In this document: piece by piece, positions 1 through 8,666 of the stretch | Numbering within the stretch: the stretch's first letter is position 1 | How the letters are laid out: each line of letters opens with the position of its first letter | Origin: an uncultured Clostridia bacterium | Lineage (GTDB): Bacteria; Bacillota; Clostridia; Christensenellales; Borkfalkiaceae | DNA: 42,136 nt | Direction: 5' to 3' | NCBI GenBank assembly: GCA_944367415.1 | Contig: CALVWN010000016.1 | Span: 1 to 42,136, forward strand | Notes under the pieces: model-generated | Seen by the model: only the letters and a program-made list of their open reading frames with translations | What the model was told of the DNA's origin: nothing | The model's database searches: none | Position numbers and translations under genes: made by a program

Positions 1-1
1 C

Positions 2-142
2 GAACTGTTCGGCGACAAGTGGGACAAAGAAGATCCCCTCGCGCAGGACGATTATAACCAAAACCTGCTGGCATGGTTCGGCTTTGAAGAAACGCTCCGA
101 AACATCGGTTACAACTTTGAAACATTACAGGAACATATTTGA
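2..142 (+). CDS. C-terminal tail of an unidentified protein (partial)
   Basis: An open frame enters from the left edge and stops with TGA at 140-142, leaving 46 residues. The tail is acidic and aromatic (it begins ELFGDKWDKEDP and ends FETLQEHI). An AAGGAGG ribosome site directly follows its stop, so another gene of the same operon probably began here before it was lost. The recombinase remnant downstream suggests this is the edge of a decayed mobile element. I do not recognise the family. Confidence 0.45.
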   Translation, partial: ELFGDKWDKEDPLAQDDYNQNLLAWFGFEETLRNIGYNFETLQEHI

Positions 143-152
143 AGGAGGATAT

Positions 153-470
153 AAGCTTGACCGTTTTTCGCGTAACAAGTACGAAATGGCAATGCACAAA
201 AAGACGCTGCGCGATAACGGTATCAAGCTCGTTTCCGCCATGGAAAACATTCCCGATACGCCCGAAGGTATTATTCTGGAGAGCCTGCTTGAAGGCATGG
301 CGGAGTATTATTCGGCAGAGCTTTCGCAAAAGGTGCGTCGCGGAATGCGGGAATCGAGGACAAAGGGGAACTACACCGGCGGGCGTGTCCTGTACGGATA
401 TAAAGTCATCGATAAAAAGGTCGTCGTCAACGAGGATGAAGCCGAGGTCGTGCGATATATCTATGCAATA
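153..470 (+). pseudogene. Serine recombinase remnant, truncated at both ends
   Basis: About 105 residues match the middle of a large serine recombinase (resolvase/Tn1549-type integrase). They include KLDRFSRN at the left end, the segment NIPDTPEGIILESLLEGMAE, AELSQKVRRGMRESR, and the start of the recombinase domain (GGRVLYGYKV). The N-terminal part with the catalytic serine is missing: upstream of KLDRF the frame runs into an unrelated ribosome-site sequence. The right end stops near VVRYIYAI, where the sequence becomes the spacer beyond the TetR gene. The longer open frame that continues to 1256 is only antisense to the TetR gene. It is a dead relic of an integrated element. Confidence 0.8.
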
Positions 471-512
471 GGAGAGGGGCAAGCAGATTTCTGCTTTGAC
501 GGGAAGATGCGG

Positions 513-1112
513 TCAGCTGTTTTTGAGATAGGCGAGCACCATGTCGGCGAGGCGGTGGAGCATCTCGTCGCTCAGCATGAGCGCCTTGCCCTCGGGAGAG
601 AGCGTTTCGATGTAGCTCGTGTATCCCGCAAGCAGATAGGTGACGGCGGCGGTGAGTTCATCGGTGGGCTTATCCGTGCGGAAGAGCCCTGTTTCCCTGC
701 CTCGTTCGATCTGCTTTTCAAACAGTTTGATCTGCGCCCGCGCGTGCGTCTTGGCGGCGTTGGTCGCCGCGTACACGCCGTAGAGCGACAAAAAGAGCAG
801 ATCGTCGTGCGCCTCGTCGGAGAGGCGGCGGAAGGAGAGGATGGAGTAGCGGATGATGCCGTCGGGCGCGTCCGCCTCGGGCGCGTCGGCGATGCGTGCA
901 AGATAGGAGTGCGCGATGACTTCCTCCATGATGCCGTCCAAAATGTCGTCGATGTTCTGATAGTAGGCGTACAGCCGCTGGCGGGAGATGCCTGCGCGCT
1001 GGGCGATCTCGCTCATCAGCCCGTCCGAAATGCCGCGGGTAAGAATGAGCTTCTTCGCCTCCGACAAGATCTTCTGTTTGCGCGCGGCGCGCTGCTGCTC
1101 GAATTTGTTCAT
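513..1112 (-). CDS. TetR/AcrR-family transcriptional regulator
   Basis: This 199-residue protein has an N-terminal TetR helix-turn-helix (about residues 8-55: QQRAARKQKILSEAKKLIL, then SEIAQRAGISRQRLYAYYQN), followed by an all-helical ligand and dimerisation domain. I chose the ATG at 1112; the frame extends to a TTG at 1130, but that gives a poor start. It is divergent from an ABC exporter pair, the usual arrangement for a repressor that senses an exporter substrate. The spacer holds two copies of a palindrome, one over the exporter -35 box and the other placed to affect the regulator's own transcription, so repression of the exporter with autoregulation is inferred. The ligand is unknown. 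Confidence 0.9.
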   Translation of the reverse strand: MNKFEQQRAARKQKILSEAKKLILTRGISDGLMSEIAQRAGISRQRLYAYYQNIDDILDGIMEEVIAHSYLARIADAPEADAPDGIIRYSILSFRRLSDEAHDDLLFLSLYGVYAATNAAKTHARAQIKLFEKQIERGRETGLFRTDKPTDELTAAVTYLLAGYTSYIETLSPEGKALMLSDEMLHRLADMVLAYLKNS

Positions 1113-1163
1113 GGCAGAAGTGTACCACAAATTTTCGGGAAATGCAAGCGTTTGCAGAAATTA

Positions 1164-1178
1164 TTTACAGAGTGTCAA
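1164..1178. promoter_or_regulatory. Probable TetR operator, copy 1
   Basis: TTTACA-gag-TGTCAA is an interrupted palindrome that differs at one arm position from copy 2. The two start 33 bp apart, about three helical turns, which fits two dimers on one DNA face. Confidence 0.65.
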
Positions 1179-1196
1179 CTTATTCTTCCAAAACTA

Positions 1197-1211
1197 TTGA
1201 CAAAGTGTCAA
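1197..1211. promoter_or_regulatory. Probable TetR operator, copy 2
   Basis: TTGACA-aag-TGTCAA is a perfect 6-bp inverted repeat around a 3-bp centre. Its left arm is the -35 hexamer of the exporter promoter, so a bound repressor would block RNA polymerase directly. Confidence 0.75.
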
Positions 1212-1225
1212 GTCTATGATAGAAT
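1197..1225 (+). promoter_or_regulatory. Sigma-A promoter of the ABC exporter operon
   Basis: -35 TTGACA (1197-1202), 17-bp spacer, -10 TAGAAT (1220-1225). Transcription would begin near 1232, just before the AGGAGG ribosome site at 1240-1245. Confidence 0.8.
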
Positions 1226-1252
1226 ACAGGCGAAAAGCAAGGAGGAAAACGG

Positions 1253-2980
1253 GTGATCAGGCTATTTCGCTATCTGCGCGGGGTGGAGATCGTCATGTTC
1301 GCGGGGCTGCTCGCCTTTCTGGTGGGGCAGATCTTCTGCGACGTGACGCTGCCCGCTTATACGGCGGAGATCGTATCGAAAATGCAGGCGGGGGCGGATG
1401 CGTCCTCGATCTTACAGACGGGCGGCATCATGCTCGCCTATGCGGCGGGGAGCGTTGCGGCGACCATCGCCGAGACCATTCTGTCTGCGACTATCTCGAC
1501 GCGTCTGGGGCGGCGATTGAGAGGGGAGGTGTTCTCGCATATCGTCCGCTTCTCCGACCGCGACGCGATGAGTTTTTCGGCAGGAACGCTCCTGACGCGC
1601 ACGACCAACGACGTGCAGCAGGTGGTGTCCGCGATGGTGTTGGGGCTTCGCCTCGGCGTGGGGGCGCCCCTCATGGCGGGCATGGCGATCGTGAAGATCG
1701 CGCAGTCGAGCGGGGAACTCACGCTCGCGACGGGCGTTGCGGTGTGCATCCTGCTCGCGGGCATCATTGCGATCATGATGATCGTATTGCCCCGTTTCAA
1801 GCTCATCCAGAAGCTCACCGACAAATTGAACGGCACCATGCGCGATACGCTCACGGGCATCCGCGTCGTGCGTGCCTACAATGCGGAGGATTTCCAGAAG
1901 GAGCGCTTCGACGCGGCGAGCAAGGAATTTGCCAAAAACAACCTGTTTGCGGGCAGGGTGACGGCGGCGATGTCGCCCCTCATGCAGCTCGTCTATAACG
2001 GGCTTTCGCTCGCCATCTATTGGATCGGGTGTTTCATCATCGTGCGCGACAACGACGCGGCGTTCTTTCCCACCATGTTCTCATTCACCCAGCTTGCGGC
2101 GCAGGTCATCACGGCGTTCATGGTGCTCGTGATGCTCTTCAACCTCCTGCCCCGCGCGCAGGTCTCGGCAAAGCGCATCCTGGAGGTTTTGAACAGAAAA
2201 AAGGATATCCTCGACCCCGCCTCGCCCGCGGAGTATGTTTCGGACGGGAGCATCGAGTTTGAGAACGTCGCCGTCGGCTACGGCGCAAAGCCCGTTTTGA
2301 CGGGGCTTACCTTCCGTGTGGAGAAGGGGCAGACGCTCGCCATCGTGGGCGGAACGGGCGCTGGCAAGACGACCGTTTTGAAGCTCATGCTGCGCTTTTT
2401 GGACGCGTCGGAAGGGGTGGTGAAGATGGGCGGCGCGCCCGTCAAAGACATCTCGCAGGCGCAGCTTCGGGCGAGCCTCGGCTACGCGCCGCAGAGAAGC
2501 GTGCTGCTCTCGGGCACGATCGGGCAGAACCTCGCCTTCACCGATCCGACGCTCCCCGCGACGTCGCTCGAAAACGCCGCGGCCATTGCGTGCTCGGATG
2601 AATTTATCGCCGAGAAGGGCGGGCTGGGCGCCCGCGTCGAGCAGGGCGGCAGGAACTTCTCGGGCGGGCAGCGGCAGCGCCTCTCCATCGCCCGCGCCAT
2701 TGCGGGGAAACCGCAGATCGCGCTCTTTGACGACAGCTTCTCGGCGCTCGACTTTGCGACGGACGCAAGGGTGCGTAAAAATCTGCGCGAACAGCTCCCC
2801 GACGTCACGAAGGTCATCGTCGCCCAGCGCATCTCGACGGTGCGCGACGCCGACGTCATCGTCGTGCTTTCGGAGGGAAAAATGGCGGGCGTGGGCACGC
2901 ACAAAGAGCTTCTGAAGAACTGCCCCGTCTATCGCGAGATCGCCAGATCTCAGCTCTCCGAGGAGGAACTTGCCGTATGA
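1253..2980 (+). CDS. Heterodimeric ABC exporter subunit with degenerate ATP site
   Basis: A 575-residue half transporter: a six-helix exporter domain (about 1-315) followed by a nucleotide-binding domain. Walker A is GGTGAGKTT (about 366-374) and the signature is FSGGQRQR (about 470). The Walker B glutamate is replaced by Asp (FDDS, D494), and the H-loop His is replaced by Gln (Q525 in VAQRIST). These two changes mark the degenerate-site half of heterodimeric exporters such as LmrCD, BmrCD and TM287/288. It starts at a GTG seven bases after AGGAGG. Its stop overlaps the next gene by 4 bp (ATGA), giving coupled translation with its partner. A drug, peptide or lipid substrate is inferred from the family; which one is not shown. 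Confidence 0.93.
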   Translation: MIRLFRYLRGVEIVMFAGLLAFLVGQIFCDVTLPAYTAEIVSKMQAGADASSILQTGGIMLAYAAGSVAATIAETILSATISTRLGRRLRGEVFSHIVRFSDRDAMSFSAGTLLTRTTNDVQQVVSAMVLGLRLGVGAPLMAGMAIVKIAQSSGELTLATGVAVCILLAGIIAIMMIVLPRFKLIQKLTDKLNGTMRDTLTGIRVVRAYNAEDFQKERFDAASKEFAKNNLFAGRVTAAMSPLMQLVYNGLSLAIYWIGCFIIVRDNDAAFFPTMFSFTQLAAQVITAFMVLVMLFNLLPRAQVSAKRILEVLNRKKDILDPASPAEYVSDGSIEFENVAVGYGAKPVLTGLTFRVEKGQTLAIVGGTGAGKTTVLKLMLRFLDASEGVVKMGGAPVKDISQAQLRASLGYAPQRSVLLSGTIGQNLAFTDPTLPATSLENAAAIACSDEFIAEKGGLGARVEQGGRNFSGGQRQRLSIARAIAGKPQIALFDDSFSALDFATDARVRKNLREQLPDVTKVIVAQRISTVRDADVIVVLSEGKMAGVGTHKELLKNCPVYREIARSQLSEEELAV

Positions 2981-4740
2981 AACGCACTTCCGCTCTTTCC
3001 AAACTTCTGCGCTATTGCAGGCGGCACTTTGCGGCGCTCGCCGCCGTGATCGTATTGAGCATCGCGGGCGTGTTCCTCACCGTCTATGCGACGACATACT
3101 TGAGTGAGCTCACCGACTATATCGATTCCGCATCCCGTCTGGCAGCGGAGGGGCATACCATGTCCGAGGTGCTCGATATGAAACACGTCGTGCGGCTGTG
3201 CGGAACGCTGCTCGGCATGTACCTCGGTTCGGCGGCGTGCAGCTATGTGCAGGCGTTTCTGATGGCGGGCGTCAACCAGAAGATCGCGCTGCGCCTTCGC
3301 TCGGACATCTCGGCAAAGGTGAGCCTTCTTCCCATGCGCTACTTCGATACGCACGCCGTGGGCGATACGCTCTCCCGCGTCACCAACGACGTCGATACCG
3401 TCGCGCAGTCGATGAACGCCTCCATCGCGACCGCCGTCACCGCCGCGGTGCAGATCGTCATCGTCGTCGTCATGATGTTCGTCACCAACTGGGCGATGAC
3501 GCTCACGGCATTTGCGACTGTTCCGCTCTCCCTTCTCGTGCTCTTTCTCATTGTGCGTATGTCGCAAAAATACTTCCGCGCCCAGCAGGCGGAGCTCGGC
3601 GCGCTCAACGGGCAGGCGGAGGAATATTATTCCGCGCTCGAACTGCTGCGCGCCGCCAACGCGGAGGAGCGCGCCGTCAAGACCTTTGAGAAGCAGAACG
3701 GCAAATTGCAGGCAGCCATGTACCGTGCGAACGTGTTCTCCGCCATCTCCCACCCGCTGACGACGTTCATCTCCAAGCTCGGCTACGTCGCCATCTGCGT
3801 CGTGGGCGGGGTGCTCATGGCGCAGGGCGGCACGTCGCTCGGCGAACTTGCCGCCTTCCTCATCTATATCAACCTCTTCCAGTCGCCCCTGTCCCAGCTC
3901 GGGCAGGTCGCGGGGCAGTTCCAGACGGCTTCCGCCGCGGCGGGACGGGTGTTCGAGTTTTTGGAGGAAGAGGAGGAGCCGCGCGAGAACGCGACCGCCG
4001 TCATCGACCCCGACAAGGTGCACGGGGACGTCGCTTTTTCGAACGTCAGCTTCGGCTACGATCCCGCAAAGCCCGTCATCCACGACTTCTCCGCGACCGT
4101 GAAGGCGGGGCAGAAGGTCGCCATCGTCGGGCCGACGGGCGCGGGTAAGACGACGCTCGTCAACCTCCTCATGCGCTTCTACGAGTGCGGCGGGCAGATC
4201 TCCATCGACGGCGTTCCGACGAAGACCATGACGCGCGAAAACGTGCGCAGCCTCTTTTCGATGGTCTTGCAGGACGCGTGGGTGTTCGAGGGCACGCTCA
4301 AGGAGAACATCCTCTACTGCAAGGAGCAGATCTCCGAGGAGAAGGTTGTGGAGGCGGTGCGCGCGTCGGGCATTTGGCACCTCGTGAACACCCTGCCCGA
4401 GGGGGGCGACACCGTCATCAGCGACGGGATGCTCTCGGGCGGGCAAAAACAGCTCATCACGATCGCCCGCGCGATGGTGGACGACGCGCCCATGCTCATC
4501 CTCGACGAGGCGACGAGTAATGTCGATACCCGCACCGAGCAGATGATCGGGCGCGCGATGGATAAGCTCACCGAGGGCAGGACGAGCTTCGTCATCGCCC
4601 ACCGTCTCTCCACGATTCAGAACGCCGACCTCATTTTGGTACTCGACCACGGCGACATCGTGGAGCAGGGCACGCACGAGGAGCTCCTCAAAAAGGACGG
4701 CTTCTACACAAACCTTTACAACGCCCAGTTCTCGGCGTGA
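2977..4740 (+). CDS. Heterodimeric ABC exporter subunit with canonical ATP site
   Basis: A 587-residue half transporter, partner of the preceding gene. Six membrane helices span about residues 1-325. The ATPase domain has Walker A GPTGAGKTT (about 386-394), signature LSGGQKQ, an intact Walker B (LDEATSNVD, catalytic E511) and the H-loop His (H542 in IAHRLST). The pair thus has one consensus and one degenerate catalytic site. Overlap with the upstream gene (ATGA at 2977-2980) supports 1:1 production. The operon is closed by the terminator at 4754-4784 and probably controlled by the divergent TetR protein. Confidence 0.94.
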   Translation: MKRTSALSKLLRYCRRHFAALAAVIVLSIAGVFLTVYATTYLSELTDYIDSASRLAAEGHTMSEVLDMKHVVRLCGTLLGMYLGSAACSYVQAFLMAGVNQKIALRLRSDISAKVSLLPMRYFDTHAVGDTLSRVTNDVDTVAQSMNASIATAVTAAVQIVIVVVMMFVTNWAMTLTAFATVPLSLLVLFLIVRMSQKYFRAQQAELGALNGQAEEYYSALELLRAANAEERAVKTFEKQNGKLQAAMYRANVFSAISHPLTTFISKLGYVAICVVGGVLMAQGGTSLGELAAFLIYINLFQSPLSQLGQVAGQFQTASAAAGRVFEFLEEEEEPRENATAVIDPDKVHGDVAFSNVSFGYDPAKPVIHDFSATVKAGQKVAIVGPTGAGKTTLVNLLMRFYECGGQISIDGVPTKTMTRENVRSLFSMVLQDAWVFEGTLKENILYCKEQISEEKVVEAVRASGIWHLVNTLPEGGDTVISDGMLSGGQKQLITIARAMVDDAPMLILDEATSNVDTRTEQMIGRAMDKLTEGRTSFVIAHRLSTIQNADLILVLDHGDIVEQGTHEELLKKDGFYTNLYNAQFSA

Positions 4741-4753
4741 TCAAAGAAACAGA

Positions 4754-4784
4754 AAAAACGGAGCAGGGGAACTGCTCCGTTTTT
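4754..4784. terminator. Bidirectional rho-independent terminator
   Basis: A 13-bp perfect stem (AAAAACGGAGCAG / CTGCTCCGTTTTT) with a 5-base loop GGGGA. The A-tract on the left and T-tract on the right let it end both the exporter operon and the convergent AraC-type gene. Confidence 0.92.
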
Positions 4785-4853
4785 ATAGTCGGGTGAATTT
4801 CAGAATAAAAAATGAAAGAGCGGAAGGGGCGGCGCATGAACGTGCCGTCCTTT

Positions 4854-6059
4854 TTAGTTTGCGCGGAAGCCCTTGCGGTATTTGTCACGGTATTCGGAGG
4901 GCGTGATGCCGCGGATCTTTTTGAACTGCTGCTGGAAATAACTCTGCGAGGAGAAGTTCAGTAGCGCCGCGATCTCCGCGAGCGATTTGTCGGTGAAGCG
5001 GAGGAGCTTTTTTGCTTCGAGGATCTTTTGCCGTGCGATCCACTGCGGAATGGAGAGGTCCAGGGTCTGTTTGAAGAGAACGGAGAGATATTCGGGCGTG
5101 ACCCCGACGACGGAGGCGAGTTCGCGCGCACCGATCTTTTCGTAGATGTGTTTCTGGATATGTTCGGTCGCTTTGAGAACGTACAGGTTGTCGATCTCGG
5201 GAACGGCGACCTGGCGGACGCGCTGGGCATAGTCGCGCTTGATGATCTGGGAGAGCCTGGCGAGTTCGACGAGAGAACCTGCATTCTCGATGCGCTTGAC
5301 GTACAGTTCCCCGAGCGCATAGGCGGTGTCGGCGTCGAGGCCGCCGGAGATGGCGGCGCGCAGACACAGGGAGTTGAGGATGATGACGGAGTTTTTCAGG
5401 CTGCGCAGCTGATTGGGCCCGAGTGCTCCGACGATGCCCTGATAGCCCTCATAGTGCAGGTTTTCGATCTCCTCGACCATGCCGTTTCTGATATAGTAAT
5501 AGATCGTCTCCTCGTATTCCCCCGAGGAGCGGTGGTGTTCGAGGTCGACCGTCTCCACATAGTCCTCTTCGGGCGGCTTCGGGTCGTCGTCTTTCCAGAT
5601 ATCCTTGGCGCTGACGATCGTATCGTTGACGATGAGATTGAAGAGGGAGAGCAGCATGAAGAACTGTTCGGACGGCATGACGGGCGTTGCATAGAGGAAG
5701 GAGGAGACGCTCGTCTGCAGCGTTTTCGGCAGACCGTACTTGTTCATGATGAAGTCGATGTCCTGTTCGGTGAGTTCGCTCATGCGCGCGGGGCCGATGA
5801 GCAGAACGCGCCCGTCGCGCTCCGAAACGACCCTCCCGAGGATAAACTGCGATTCGTCGTACAGCGAGATCGTGCTTCCGCCCTTGAAGCTGTCCTGCGT
5901 CAGGGGAATGGGCAGGATGTCGTAGTCATGCTCGAGCGTATTGTTGCCGTAGATCGCAATGAGATCCTTTGTTTCCCCGTCGCGGTAGAGGCGGATGCAG
6001 ACCCCCGTGAGGCGCGACTGGACTTCGCAGTAATATTCGAGGGCAGACAGTTCCAGCAT
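4854..6059 (-). CDS. AraC-family transcriptional regulator
   Basis: This 401-residue protein ends in an AraC-type double helix-turn-helix (about residues 300-395): helix one near ARELASVVGVTPEYLSVLFK, helix two SLAEIAALLNFSSQSYFQQQFKK, and the closing RGITPSEYRDKYRKG. The long N-terminal part (about 1-290) is a sensor-like region with no membrane helix; its layout resembles the AraC proteins with PocR- or YSIRK-regulator-like sensors, but I cannot assign a domain. The ATG at 6059 is preceded by a GAAAGGT ribosome site. It diverges from a GH3 beta-glycosidase. The 34-bp element between them recurs before the sugar-transporter operon, so this is the likely activator of the glycan region. The inducer is probably a sugar or oligosaccharide. 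Confidence 0.9.
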   Translation of the reverse strand: MLELSALEYYCEVQSRLTGVCIRLYRDGETKDLIAIYGNNTLEHDYDILPIPLTQDSFKGGSTISLYDESQFILGRVVSERDGRVLLIGPARMSELTEQDIDFIMNKYGLPKTLQTSVSSFLYATPVMPSEQFFMLLSLFNLIVNDTIVSAKDIWKDDDPKPPEEDYVETVDLEHHRSSGEYEETIYYYIRNGMVEEIENLHYEGYQGIVGALGPNQLRSLKNSVIILNSLCLRAAISGGLDADTAYALGELYVKRIENAGSLVELARLSQIIKRDYAQRVRQVAVPEIDNLYVLKATEHIQKHIYEKIGARELASVVGVTPEYLSVLFKQTLDLSIPQWIARQKILEAKKLLRFTDKSLAEIAALLNFSSQSYFQQQFKKIRGITPSEYRDKYRKGFRAN

Positions 6060-6105
6060 TATAGTACCTTTCAGATTTTGTGATTTCCGATAAAATACAA
6101 TAAAA

Positions 6106-6139
6106 TTTTATCATATTTCTTAAAAAATTGCAATAACAA
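6106..6139. promoter_or_regulatory. Conserved 34-bp element, copy 1 (probable AraC-type activator site)
   Basis: Matches 8667-8700 at 28 of 34 positions without gaps; the right half (TAAAAAATTGCAATAACAA) is identical. It lies just upstream of, or over, the place where a -35 box should be for the GH3 gene, and it overlaps a possible minus-strand promoter of the AraC gene (TTGTTA 6139-6134, 18-bp gap, TATGAT 6115-6110). Activation of the GH3 gene plus autoregulation is inferred. Confidence 0.7.
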
Positions 6140-6154
6140 TCGGGGGAAATTTTT

Positions 6155-6160
6155 TATAAT
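6155..6160 (+). promoter_or_regulatory. -10 box of the GH3 gene, without a recognisable -35
   Basis: TATAAT lies 27 bases after the start of TTGCAATAACAA (6128). No good -35 hexamer is found 16-18 bp upstream, as expected for an activator-dependent promoter. Confidence 0.65.
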
Positions 6161-6183
6161 ACGGAAAAAAAGATGAGGCGTTT

Positions 6184-8631
6184 ATGAAAAAAATCATTCG
6201 GGCGACGACAGATGCGCGCGTCTCCGCACGGGAGAAGGCACACGACAGGCTTGCGCGCACGATCGCACAGGAGGGGATCGTCCTGCTCAAAAATGAGGGG
6301 ATGCTCCCGTTGAAGAGCAAAAAGATCGCGCTGTACGGCTCGGGCGCGCGGCGGACGATCGCGGGCGGCACGGGCTCGGGCGCGATGCATCCGCGCCACT
6401 TTGTCGGGATCGAAGAGGGGCTCAGGCGCGCCGGGGCGGACATTCTCACCGCGCATTGGCTGGACGGCTACGACGCCTTCTATGCCGAAGCCGAACGCAC
6501 CTGGAAGGAGCGCATCGAGCAAAAGATCGCGGGTGTGACGAATTTGTATGAGATCCTCGGCACGATCTCGCACGACCGATTCGTCTATCCGACGGGGATC
6601 CCCGTCCGGGAAGAAGACATCACCGCGGCGGAGAATGCGATCTACGTCATCGCGCGGCAGGCGGGAGAGGGCGCCGACCGGAAGGACGTCAAGGCGGACT
6701 ACCGTCTGGACGATGTCGAATATGAAAATCTCAAGACCGTGTGCGCGCACTATCGGAACGTCTGTGTCGTCATCAACGTCGGCGGCATGATCGACCTCTC
6801 CTTTCTCGACGAACTTCCCGTCAATGCCGTCCTCTTTTATGCGCAGAGCGGGCAGAGCGGCGGCGATGCGCTCGCCGATCTCCTGTTCGGCGCGGTCTCG
6901 CCCTCGGGCAAACTCACCGCATCGTGGCCGTACCGCTTGGAGGACATTCCCTCTACGGCGGGTTTTTCCGAGAACGGCGATCCCAAAGTACAGAATTACA
7001 CGGAGGGGCTCTACGTCGGCTATCGCTATTTTGACGCCTTCTCCGTCGCGCCCCGCTATCCGTTCGGCTACGGGCTCTCCTATACGAGATTCACATGGAC
7101 GGCTTCCGCCGCCGTCGTGGGCGGGCGCATCGTCGTCCATTGTAGGGTGAAGAACGTCGGGAACTGCCCCGGAAAGGAGGTCTTGCAGCTGTATGCGAGC
7201 ATCCCGCGCGCGGACGCCGAGGTCAAGCGGCTCGTCGCGTTCGCCAAGACGGAGCTCATCGGCGCGGGCGGCGAGGGCAAGCTCATGCTCACCGTGCCGC
7301 TGTCGGCGCTCACCTGTTACGACGAGGAACGCGCCGCCTGGGTGCTTGCGGCGGGCAGCTATCGCCTGCTCCTCGGCAGCAGCAGTGCGGACGTCCGCCC
7401 CGTGGCGGAGCTCGTCCTCGGGCAGGAAAAGGTCAAGGAACAGTGCAGAAACCTCTGCCGAAAGGCGCAGCCCTTTGAGGAACTCCGCGCGCCTGCCCGC
7501 CAAGCGGAGGCGGCGGACGTTCCGCGCATCACGCTCGATCTTGCCGCCTGCAAGACGGTCGTCCACGATTATCTGCTCCCCGAAGAAGGGGAGAGCGCGA
7601 CGCTCTCCCGCCTGACGGACGAGGAACTTGCCCGCCTTCTTGTGGGGGCAGGGACGAGCGCCTCGGAGGAGGAGCGTCTCGTCAATGTGATGGGGGCGAG
7701 CGGCTCGACGACGTCTGCGCTCTTCGAGGCACACGGCATCCCCAATCTCGCGCTCTCGGACGGCCCCGCGGGGCTCAACATCACGCCCGAGGTGGTGGAG
7801 ATGGCGGACGGCTCGCTCAAAGTGACGGCGCCCTATCCGCAGTACGACTTCGGCTTTTTCGGGAAGATGATGCGCTCGCGCATGGTCGTCCGCGCCGGGG
7901 ACGGCGTGTGCCACTATCAGTACGCGACGGCGTGGCCCGTCTCCCTCGTGCGGGCGCAGACGTGGAACACCGCGCTCATCGAGCGCATGGGGGACGCCGT
8001 CGGAAAGGAGATGGAGGAATTCGGCGTCACCGTCTGGCTGGCGCCCGGGATGAACATCCTCCGAAATCCGCTTTGCGGCAGAACGTTCGAGTATTTCTCC
8101 GAAGACCCCGTCCTCTCGGGCGAGATGGCGGCGGCAACGGTGCGCGGCGTGCAGAAGCACCCCGGCAAGGCGGCGTGCCTCAAACACTTTGCCTGCAACA
8201 ACAGCGAGTTCGAGCGCTGTTATTCCACGAGCAATGTGAGCGAGCGGGCGCTCCGGGAGATCTATCTCAAGGGGTTTGAGATCGCCGTAAAGAAATCGGC
8301 GCCCAAGACGGTGATGGCGAGCTACAACAAGATCAACGGCGTGTACAGCACCAACAACGGGGCGCTGCTCAACGCGATCCTGCGCGGCGAATGGGGCTTT
8401 GCGGGACTCGTCATGTCGGATTGGGACGCCGTTTCGGAGGGGCGCGGCGAACTTGCCTTGGCGCACCGCAGCGGCTGCGACCTCGTGATGCCGGGCGGGA
8501 AGAAGCAGGCGGAGGCGCTTGCCCGTGCGATCTCGGCGGGGGAAGTTTCCCGCAGCGACGCCCTTCGGAGCGCGGCGCGGCTCATGAAACTCATTTCGGA
8601 AAATACGGTCGTTCCGACTGTGAATGAATAA
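6184..8631 (+). CDS. Glycoside hydrolase family 3 with permuted domain order
   Basis: An 815-residue cytoplasmic enzyme (no signal peptide). The domains are in swapped order. The GH3 C-terminal alpha/beta sandwich comes first (about 20-250, with QEGIVLLKNEGMLPL). A fibronectin-III-like domain follows (about 290-410, after YPFGYGLSY). The catalytic barrel comes last (about 470-815: DGPAGLN, RNPLCGRTFEYFSEDP, KHFACNNSE). The nucleophile is Asp746 in VMSDWDAV. Such C-to-N order is known for rumen beta-glucosidases of Ruminococcus albus and Butyrivibrio fibrisolvens. It probably removes beta-linked glucose or xylose from imported oligosaccharides; the sugar cannot be fixed from sequence. The promoter carries the 34-bp element shared with the transporter operon. 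Confidence 0.92.
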   Translation: MKKIIRATTDARVSAREKAHDRLARTIAQEGIVLLKNEGMLPLKSKKIALYGSGARRTIAGGTGSGAMHPRHFVGIEEGLRRAGADILTAHWLDGYDAFYAEAERTWKERIEQKIAGVTNLYEILGTISHDRFVYPTGIPVREEDITAAENAIYVIARQAGEGADRKDVKADYRLDDVEYENLKTVCAHYRNVCVVINVGGMIDLSFLDELPVNAVLFYAQSGQSGGDALADLLFGAVSPSGKLTASWPYRLEDIPSTAGFSENGDPKVQNYTEGLYVGYRYFDAFSVAPRYPFGYGLSYTRFTWTASAAVVGGRIVVHCRVKNVGNCPGKEVLQLYASIPRADAEVKRLVAFAKTELIGAGGEGKLMLTVPLSALTCYDEERAAWVLAAGSYRLLLGSSSADVRPVAELVLGQEKVKEQCRNLCRKAQPFEELRAPARQAEAADVPRITLDLAACKTVVHDYLLPEEGESATLSRLTDEELARLLVGAGTSASEEERLVNVMGASGSTTSALFEAHGIPNLALSDGPAGLNITPEVVEMADGSLKVTAPYPQYDFGFFGKMMRSRMVVRAGDGVCHYQYATAWPVSLVRAQTWNTALIERMGDAVGKEMEEFGVTVWLAPGMNILRNPLCGRTFEYFSEDPVLSGEMAAATVRGVQKHPGKAACLKHFACNNSEFERCYSTSNVSERALREIYLKGFEIAVKKSAPKTVMASYNKINGVYSTNNGALLNAILRGEWGFAGLVMSDWDAVSEGRGELALAHRSGCDLVMPGGKKQAEALARAISAGEVSRSDALRSAARLMKLISENTVVPTVNE

Positions 8632-8666
8632 ATTTTTCACAGATTCCCGAGCAATTCATATTAAAA

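Noticed and set aside
84..1256. A 390-codon open frame reading through the recombinase remnant toward the ABC exporter
   Set aside because: Beyond about 470 it is antisense to the TetR gene and its sequence resembles no recombinase; only the 153-470 part is real homology.
2950..4677. Long minus-strand open frame opposite the second ABC subunit, and similar ones at 6154-8640, 10809-13586, 33352-35475 and 38837-40927
   Set aside because: All lie fully antisense to well-recognised genes, have His/Arg/Asp-rich low-information composition and no ribosome site or motif; they come from GC-rich codon use.
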